Positions 7,596 through 11,011 of a stretch of 11,011 nucleotides of DNA are shown piece by piece. Below the pieces are notes generated by a model, which did not search any database, was not told where the DNA came from, and was given only the letters and a program-made list of their open reading frames with translations. Numbering within the stretch: the first letter of the stretch is position 1; every line of letters begins with the position of its first letter. Source of the DNA: Clostridiales bacterium (GTDB lineage Bacteria; Bacillota; Peptococcia; Peptococcales; Peptococcaceae); NCBI GenBank assembly GCA_003343815.1, contig QAKL01000007.1, positions 1-11,011 of the forward strand, written 5' to 3'. The translations under genes were made by a program, and so were the position numbers.

Positions 7596-8591
7596 ATGAG
7601 TATACTTTTGGGCTTAGGATTAGTACTTGCAATCATTGCAATTACCTATGTTGGCGTCGAAGTACTCGGATTGACTACCCTTTTCGGCATCGTACTGCCG
7701 TATGTGGCAGTAGCGTGCTTTATCGTAGGTTTCGTATGGCGTATCGTCAAATGGGCGAAATCCCCGGTGCCTTTCCGTATTCCGACTACTTGCGGCCAGC
7801 AGCAGTCCTTAGATTTCATTAAGCAAAATAAAATAGAGAACCCGTCCAAAAAAGGCTGGGTTGTCGTCAGAATGATTTTGGAAGTTTTGACTTTCCGCTC
7901 CTTATTCAGAAACACCAAAGCAGAATTGACCGAAGAGGGCAATTTGGCTTATCAGTGGGAAAAATGGCTGTGGCTGTTTGCTTTAATGTTCCACTGGGGC
8001 TTCTTCTTCGTATTGATTCGTCACTTGCGTTTCTTTACCGATCCGGTACCGGGATTTGTTACCCTTTGGGAGAAAATAGATGGTGTATTTTGGGTTGACT
8101 TGCAGGCTTTGTATTTGACCGGCTTCATCATGGTCGGCGGTTTGTGCTTGCTCTTGTGCCGCCGTTTGTTCTTAAACAAAGTGCGCTACATCAGCTTATT
8201 AAATGACTACTTCCCACTGTTCTTACTGATCTCGATCGGCTGCAGTGGCATGATGATGCGTTATTTAACCCATACCGACATCACCCGCGTTAAAGAGCTG
8301 GCGATGAGCTGGGTAAGTTTCCATCCGGCGATGCCCGGCGAAATCAGCGTGATGTTCTACATCCACTTGGCATTGGTTTGCGTATTGTTGATTTACTTCC
8401 CGCTTAGCAAATTGATGCATGCCGGCGGTATCTTCTTCAGCCCGACTCGTAACATGGCTAATAACAACCGTATGGTGCGCCACATCAATCCGTGGAACCC
8501 GACTGTTAAAGTTCATACTTATGAGGAATACGAAGATGAGTTCCGTGATAAGATGCGTGCAGTAGGCTTGCCGCTTGATAAAGACGAATAA
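7596..8591 (+). CDS. dsrM: DsrM, NarI-like cytochrome b subunit
   Basis: DsrM is the membrane diheme cytochrome b of the Dsr complex. It is related to NarI of nitrate reductase and pairs with DsrK to move electrons between menaquinol and the cytoplasmic HdrD-like site. In the 331 residues, two N-terminal segments (about 3-24 and 28-50) precede a NarI-like domain with segments near 125-146, 168-188, 204-222 and 250-272. Histidines placed to bind the two b hemes are H133 and H143 (FHWGFFFVLIRH), H257 (YIHLAL) and H275 (LMHAGG). The conserved FSPTRN follows. The ribosome site TGGAGGAA lies at 7583-7590. Known dsrMKJOP operons usually begin with dsrM; here it is the last gene, directly before the operon terminator. 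Confidence 0.93.
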   Translation: MSILLGLGLVLAIIAITYVGVEVLGLTTLFGIVLPYVAVACFIVGFVWRIVKWAKSPVPFRIPTTCGQQQSLDFIKQNKIENPSKKGWVVVRMILEVLTFRSLFRNTKAELTEEGNLAYQWEKWLWLFALMFHWGFFFVLIRHLRFFTDPVPGFVTLWEKIDGVFWVDLQALYLTGFIMVGGLCLLLCRRLFLNKVRYISLLNDYFPLFLLISIGCSGMMMRYLTHTDITRVKELAMSWVSFHPAMPGEISVMFYIHLALVCVLLIYFPLSKLMHAGGIFFSPTRNMANNNRMVRHINPWNPTVKVHTYEEYEDEFRDKMRAVGLPLDKDE

Positions 8592-8604
8592 AGATTTTCT
8601 AAGC

Positions 8605-8634
8605 AAAAAAGGCTCACACCTGTGAGCCTTTTTT
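8605..8634 (+). terminator. Intrinsic terminator of the dsr operon
   Basis: GGCTCACA at 8611-8618 pairs with TGTGAGCC at 8621-8628. The flanking A6 (8605-8610) and T6 (8629-8634) extend the stem and supply the U-tract. It begins 14 bases after the dsrM stop. The A-run on the other flank means it could also act on transcripts from the minus strand. Confidence 0.93.
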
Positions 8635-8649
8635 GTGTGTTTTGGTAAG

Positions 8650-8679
8650 AAAAAATCCCTCAAGAACTCTTGAGGGATT
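8650..8679 (-). terminator. Intrinsic terminator of gap
   Basis: A perfect 12-bp inverted repeat (8654-8665 with 8668-8679, core TCCCTCAAGA) lies 14 bases beyond the gap stop. Read on the minus strand it is followed by six T (8650-8655), and on the plus strand it has no T-tract, so it serves the minus-strand gene. It stands back to back with the dsr terminator. Confidence 0.92.
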
Positions 8680-8693
8680 AAAGTCAGAAGAAA

Positions 8694-9698
8694 TTATAAT
8701 CTTTCACCTACGTAAGCAGCTAAATCAACGGTGCGGCAGCTATAGCCCCACTCATTATCATACCAAGCCAATACTTTGAGCATGGTGCCGTCCATAACCA
8801 TGGTGGATAAAGCATCTACCGTGCCGGATACGCTGGTGCCGTTAAAGTCGATCGAAACGAGAGGCTTCTCGGTGTAGGCTAAATAGCGTTTCAATTCGCC
8901 CTCGGATGCGGCTTTAAATTTCGCGTTAATTTCCTCGGCGGTGACGGTTTCTTTTAAATTAACAACTAAGTCAACCAAAGAAACATTCGGAGTCGGCACG
9001 CGCAAAGCCATGCCGCTCAATTTACCTTGTAATTCGGGGATAACTAAGCCGATCGCTTTCGCCGCACCGGTGGTAGTCGGGATGATCGACTGGGTGCAAC
9101 CGCGGGCACGGCGGTAGTCTTTGTGGCGGCTGTCCAAATTTTTCTGGTCGTTGGTGAACGAATGGACAGTGGTCATCATACCCGAGAGAATAGTGTAGTT
9201 ATCGTTGATAACTTTGACGACCGGAGCCAAGCAGTTGGTGGTGCAGGAGGCGTTGGACAAAACGTCCTGGGTCGCAGGATCATAGCTGGATTCGTTAACA
9301 CCCAGAACGATAGTGTTGTCGACATCCTTACCCGGAGCGGAAATGATAACTTTTTTCGCTCCGTTTTCCAGATGGACGGCAGCGTCCTTGCGTCCTTTAA
9401 ATTTACCGGTGCACTCTAAAACGACATCGACACCTAATTCACCCCAGGGAATTTCTTTAGGATCGCGGGTCGAGATTAATTTAATAGCCTTGCCGTCAAC
9501 GATTAAATGGCTTTCATCGTAGGAAACTTCGCCCTTGTAGGTGCCGTGGGTGGAGTCGTATTCGAATAAATGCGCCGTCCCCTCCGGATCGGAAGTGCTG
9601 TTAATAGCGACGACCTCGACATCCTCACGCGCCATAGCCACTCTCAAGCACAATCTGCCGATGCGACCGAAACCGTTAATACCAAGCTTAGTAGACAT
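8694..9698 (-). CDS. gap: Glyceraldehyde-3-phosphate dehydrogenase, type I
   Basis: The enzyme interconverts glyceraldehyde-3-phosphate and 1,3-bisphosphoglycerate in glycolysis or gluconeogenesis, in the cytoplasm. At 334 residues it has the family length. The N-terminal Rossmann motif GINGFGRIGR (6-15), the catalytic SCTTNC with C152, its partner H179 (TTVHSFTND) and the C-terminal WYDNEWGYS are intact. The cofactor site is unusual for a plain NAD enzyme: the acidic residue expected at the end of the second strand (D32 in Bacillus stearothermophilus numbering) is serine (INSTSD, S34). The usual Leu-Pro at 187-188 is Ser-Arg (S190-R191 in NLDSRHKD). The stretch SFTNDQKNLD resembles GapB-type enzymes, so NADP or dual cofactor use is plausible. 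The ATG follows GGAGGA with a 7-nt spacer. It appears monocistronic, with its own promoter and terminator and no pgk or tpiA beside it. Confidence 0.98.
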   Translation of the reverse strand: MSTKLGINGFGRIGRLCLRVAMAREDVEVVAINSTSDPEGTAHLFEYDSTHGTYKGEVSYDESHLIVDGKAIKLISTRDPKEIPWGELGVDVVLECTGKFKGRKDAAVHLENGAKKVIISAPGKDVDNTIVLGVNESSYDPATQDVLSNASCTTNCLAPVVKVINDNYTILSGMMTTVHSFTNDQKNLDSRHKDYRRARGCTQSIIPTTTGAAKAIGLVIPELQGKLSGMALRVPTPNVSLVDLVVNLKETVTAEEINAKFKAASEGELKRYLAYTEKPLVSIDFNGTSVSGTVDALSTMVMDGTMLKVLAWYDNEWGYSCRTVDLAAYVGERL

Positions 9699-9718
9699 AA
9701 AAAAATCCTCCTTAAATT

Positions 9719-9761
9719 TGTTATGTAAAAATCACGAAAGCCGTAAAAATCAAGCATAACA
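9719..9761 (-). repeat. Direct repeats inside an inverted repeat in the gap leader
   Basis: On the plus strand GTAAAAATCA occurs at 9725-9734 and again at 9743-9752, exactly 18 bases apart. The block is flanked by a perfect 7-bp inverted repeat, TGTTATG at 9719-9725 and CATAACA at 9755-9761. It lies wholly within the predicted untranslated leader of gap, just upstream of its ribosome site. It could be a protein-binding site or a weak RNA stem; its function is unknown. Confidence 0.5.
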
Positions 9762-9773
9762 TAAATTAGACTT

Positions 9774-9788
9774 TACTACTAAGTAGTA
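9774..9788. promoter_or_regulatory. Putative operator overlapping the gap promoter
   Basis: TACTACT (9774-9780) and AGTAGTA (9782-9788) form a perfect 7-bp inverted repeat around one central base. The repeat covers part of the gap -10 (9785-9790) and the expected transcription start near 9778, the place for a repressor site. I do not recognise the regulator: it is not a CggR-like or Rex consensus that I know. Confidence 0.5.
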
Positions 9789-9813
9789 TAGCATACTTTA
9801 TTGGAGAAAACAA
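9785..9813 (-). promoter_or_regulatory. Promoter of gap
   Basis: On the minus strand TTGTTT (9813-9808) is separated by exactly 17 bases from TATACT (9790-9785), which is preceded by TGC, giving an extended -10. Transcription would begin near 9778 and leave a leader of about 80 nt before the gap ATG. Confidence 0.72.
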
Positions 9814-9910
9814 AGAGAAATATGCGTTTCTTTTAGAAAAGTTGATTGAATATTTATTTGTGATAAACAAATTTTCATTATAGACCGTATGGAAAAAAAT
9901 TGAGATTGGC

Positions 9911-9939
9911 TTGACAAAGACGACGTGGTTATATATAAT
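9911..9939 (+). promoter_or_regulatory. Consensus housekeeping promoter of greA (and lysS)
   Basis: TTGACA at 9911-9916 and TATAAT at 9934-9939 are both perfect consensus hexamers with the ideal 17-base spacer. The start would be near 9946, giving a leader of about 82 nt. Strong constitutive expression by the main sigma factor is expected, unless the leader hairpin reduces it. Confidence 0.9.
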
Positions 9940-9954
9940 AATATAGGTATTTTG

Positions 9955-9974
9955 CACCGACTTGGAAGTCGGTG
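9955..9974 (+). promoter_or_regulatory. Hairpin in the greA 5' leader
   Basis: CACCGACTT (9955-9963) and AAGTCGGTG (9966-9974) are perfect complements around two bases (in practice an 8-bp stem with a TGGA loop). It begins about ten bases after the predicted transcription start and is followed by a T-rich stretch (TTTAGTTTTAT). It may protect the 5' end, or act as a weak early terminator or attenuator. Confidence 0.6.
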
Positions 9975-10027
9975 TTTAGTTTTATCGGCAAAATAGGCAT
10001 TTAAGATAGATAAAGGAGTGCAGGAAA

Positions 10028-10507
10028 ATGGATAAACATGTTTATTTAACCAAAGAAGGCTTGGAAAAATTACAGCAGGATTTAGAAAATATGAAAACTG
10101 TCCGCCGTAAAGAGGTGGCAGAGAGACTGAAACAAGCTATCGGTTTCGGCGACTTGAGCGAGAACTCCGAGTATGACGATGCGAAAAACGAGCAGGCATT
10201 CATCGAGGGCGAGATCCAGCGTATGGAGGAAATGCTGATTAACGTCGTCGTCATCGAGGACGGCGCTAAAGTAGACGACGGCACCATTACCATCGGCTCC
10301 AAAGTAGTGATTCGCTTTGTCGGCGATGACGAGGAGGAAGAGTATAAAATCGTCGGTACTGTCGAGGCTGACCCGATGAACAATCGTATTTCCAACGAAT
10401 CTCCGGTCGGTAAAGCCATTATCGGGCACAAAGCAGGCGATATCGTCAATATCGAAGTACCAACTGGTATCGTGCAGTATGAAATTGTCAAAGTAGATCA
10501 CGAGTAA
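10028..10507 (+). CDS. greA: Transcription elongation factor GreA
   Basis: GreA rescues backtracked RNA polymerase by stimulating cleavage of the nascent RNA 3' end within the polymerase secondary channel. The protein has the normal length of 159 residues and both domains. Residues about 1-75 form the N-terminal coiled coil, with the acidic tip GDLSENSEYDDAK carrying D42 and E45, which correspond to the catalytic pair known from E. coli GreA. The C-terminal FKBP-like domain runs from about 80 to the end and contains ISNESPVGKAIIGHKAGD. Translation starts at an ATG behind AAGGAG with a 9-nt spacer. lysS follows after 16 bases. This greA-lysS pairing is common in Firmicutes and suggests co-transcription from the strong upstream promoter. 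Confidence 0.98.
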   Translation: MDKHVYLTKEGLEKLQQDLENMKTVRRKEVAERLKQAIGFGDLSENSEYDDAKNEQAFIEGEIQRMEEMLINVVVIEDGAKVDDGTITIGSKVVIRFVGDDEEEEYKIVGTVEADPMNNRISNESPVGKAIIGHKAGDIVNIEVPTGIVQYEIVKVDHE

Positions 10508-10523
10508 GAAAGGACGGAGCAAA

Positions 10524-11011
10524 GTGGCGAAAGAAACAGCAGAAGAAAGAGAAATGAACCAGTTGATGAAGGTGCGCATGGAAAAAATGGCCGCTTTAGA
10601 GGAAAAAGGCATCAGTCCTTTCGGCGAAAAATTCGTACCTACGCATCATATCGCAGAAATCATTGCTAATAAAGACGAGCTGATCGCGAGCGGCACTGAG
10701 GTGTCGATCGCCGGGCGCTTGATGGCAAAGCGCGGTCAGGGTAAAGCAGGATTCGGCAATGTGGAGGATATTACCGGGAATATTCAGATTTATTCCCGTT
10801 TGGATGTCGCCGGTGAGGACAGCCATTGGCTGTTTAAAAAGGCTGATATAGGCGATTTGGTCGGGATTAAGGGTAAAGTGTTTGTGACCGAGCGCGGAGA
10901 GTTAAGCGTATCTGTCTTGGAATATGTGCATTTGAGCAAATCCCTGCGTCCATTGCCGGAGAAATTCCACGGCTTGACCGACGTCGAGGCGCGCTATCGC
11001 CAAAGATATGT
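10524..11011 (+). CDS. lysS: Lysyl-tRNA synthetase, class II (3' truncated by the window end)
   Basis: LysS charges tRNA-Lys with lysine. Only the first 162 codons are present, and the frame stays open to the window end. The start is a GTG at 10524 placed behind AAGGACGGAG (10510-10519). The in-frame ATG at 10554 is a weaker choice without a ribosome site. After a helical N-terminal extension (about residues 1-50), an OB-fold anticodon-binding domain is recognisable: SIAGRLMAKRGQGKAGFGNV, DITGNIQIYSRLD, WLFKKADIGDLVGIKGKVF, then GELSVSV. The family hallmark SKSLRPLPEKFHGLTDVEAR, followed by YRQRY, appears at the very end and leads into the catalytic domain, which lies outside the window. The upstream neighbour is greA, 16 bases away. 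Confidence 0.96.
   Translation, partial: MAKETAEEREMNQLMKVRMEKMAALEEKGISPFGEKFVPTHHIAEIIANKDELIASGTEVSIAGRLMAKRGQGKAGFGNVEDITGNIQIYSRLDVAGEDSHWLFKKADIGDLVGIKGKVFVTERGELSVSVLEYVHLSKSLRPLPEKFHGLTDVEARYRQRY

Larger units (their letters stand above)
9699..10027. other. Divergent gap/greA intergenic regulatory region
   Basis: This 329-base AT-rich spacer contains no gene that I can support. Going rightward it holds the gap ribosome site (9706-9711), the repeat-bearing gap leader, the gap promoter with an overlapping inverted repeat (9774-9813), about 95 bases of plain AT-rich sequence, the greA promoter (9911-9939), a leader hairpin (9955-9974) and the greA ribosome site (AAGGAG, 10013-10018). 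Confidence 0.7.

Noticed and set aside
9856..9872. ATTTGT/ACAAAT inverted repeat containing TTGTGA, considered as a Rex redox-regulator site
   Set aside because: Only one half resembles the Rex half-site, the spacing does not fit, and it lies upstream of both promoters.
10082..10612. Minus-strand open frame of 176 codons opposite greA
   Set aside because: It is a shadow of greA and the start of lysS; both plus-strand proteins are unmistakable.
1..11011. tRNA/rRNA genes, CRISPR arrays, insertion sequences, phage or toxin-antitoxin genes
   Set aside because: None was seen: there are no regularly spaced long repeats, no transposase or integrase motifs, and almost all sequence is accounted for by housekeeping or respiratory genes.

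Overview
This window looks like a piece of a Bacillota (Firmicutes) chromosome, probably from an anaerobe that respires sulfite or sulfate. The low-to-moderate GC, strong Shine-Dalgarno sites (AAGGAGGTG, TGGAGGAA), TTG/GTG starts, a SigB/SigF/SigG-type sigma factor and the greA-lysS pair all point that way. The full dsrKJOPM set includes a periplasmic triheme cytochrome and a Tat-exported ferredoxin. From general knowledge, such complete sets are best known from diderm sulfate reducers and sulfur oxidisers, while many Gram-positive sulfate reducers carry only dsrMK. A diderm Firmicute (Negativicutes-like) is therefore a reasonable guess, but the species cannot be read from the window.

Layout, left to right. 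(1) Positions 1-681 hold the 3' part of a sigma-70 family factor. (2) A short AT-rich gap carries a promoter with an extended -10 at 812-838. (3) Positions 880-8591 are one tightly packed plus-strand operon of eight genes: resB and ccsA (System II cytochrome c maturation), an RsbRD-N-domain protein, then dsrK, dsrJ, dsrO, dsrP and dsrM. Gaps are about -1 to 36 nt, no internal promoter was seen, and a strong intrinsic terminator closes it at 8605-8634. (4) On the minus strand is a monocistronic gap gene (8694-9698) with its own terminator and a promoter/operator region. (5) A 329-bp divergent intergenic region holds the gap promoter and leader and the greA promoter and leader. (6) greA is followed by the 5' part of lysS, which runs off the window end.

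How the genes work together. DsrM (cytochrome b), DsrK (HdrD-like FeS protein), DsrJ (triheme c), DsrO (periplasmic ferredoxin) and DsrP (NrfD-like membrane protein) form the DsrMKJOP complex. It is thought to link the menaquinone pool and periplasm to cytoplasmic DsrC-trisulfide reduction. DsrJ needs covalent heme c, and ResB/CcsA are the System II machinery that attaches it, so the operon carries the complex and its maturation factors together. The RsbRD-N protein is probably a regulator or sensor tied to this module. dsrAB, dsrC and aprAB are not in the window.

Most notable: the K-J-O-P-M order with dsrM last; the cytochrome c synthase fused into the dsr operon; a DsrO with exactly 12 non-signal cysteines, in a pattern matching clean loss of one of four FeS clusters; a stand-alone RsbRD-N protein; and a structured regulatory region in front of a GAPDH whose cofactor-site residues look NADP-like.
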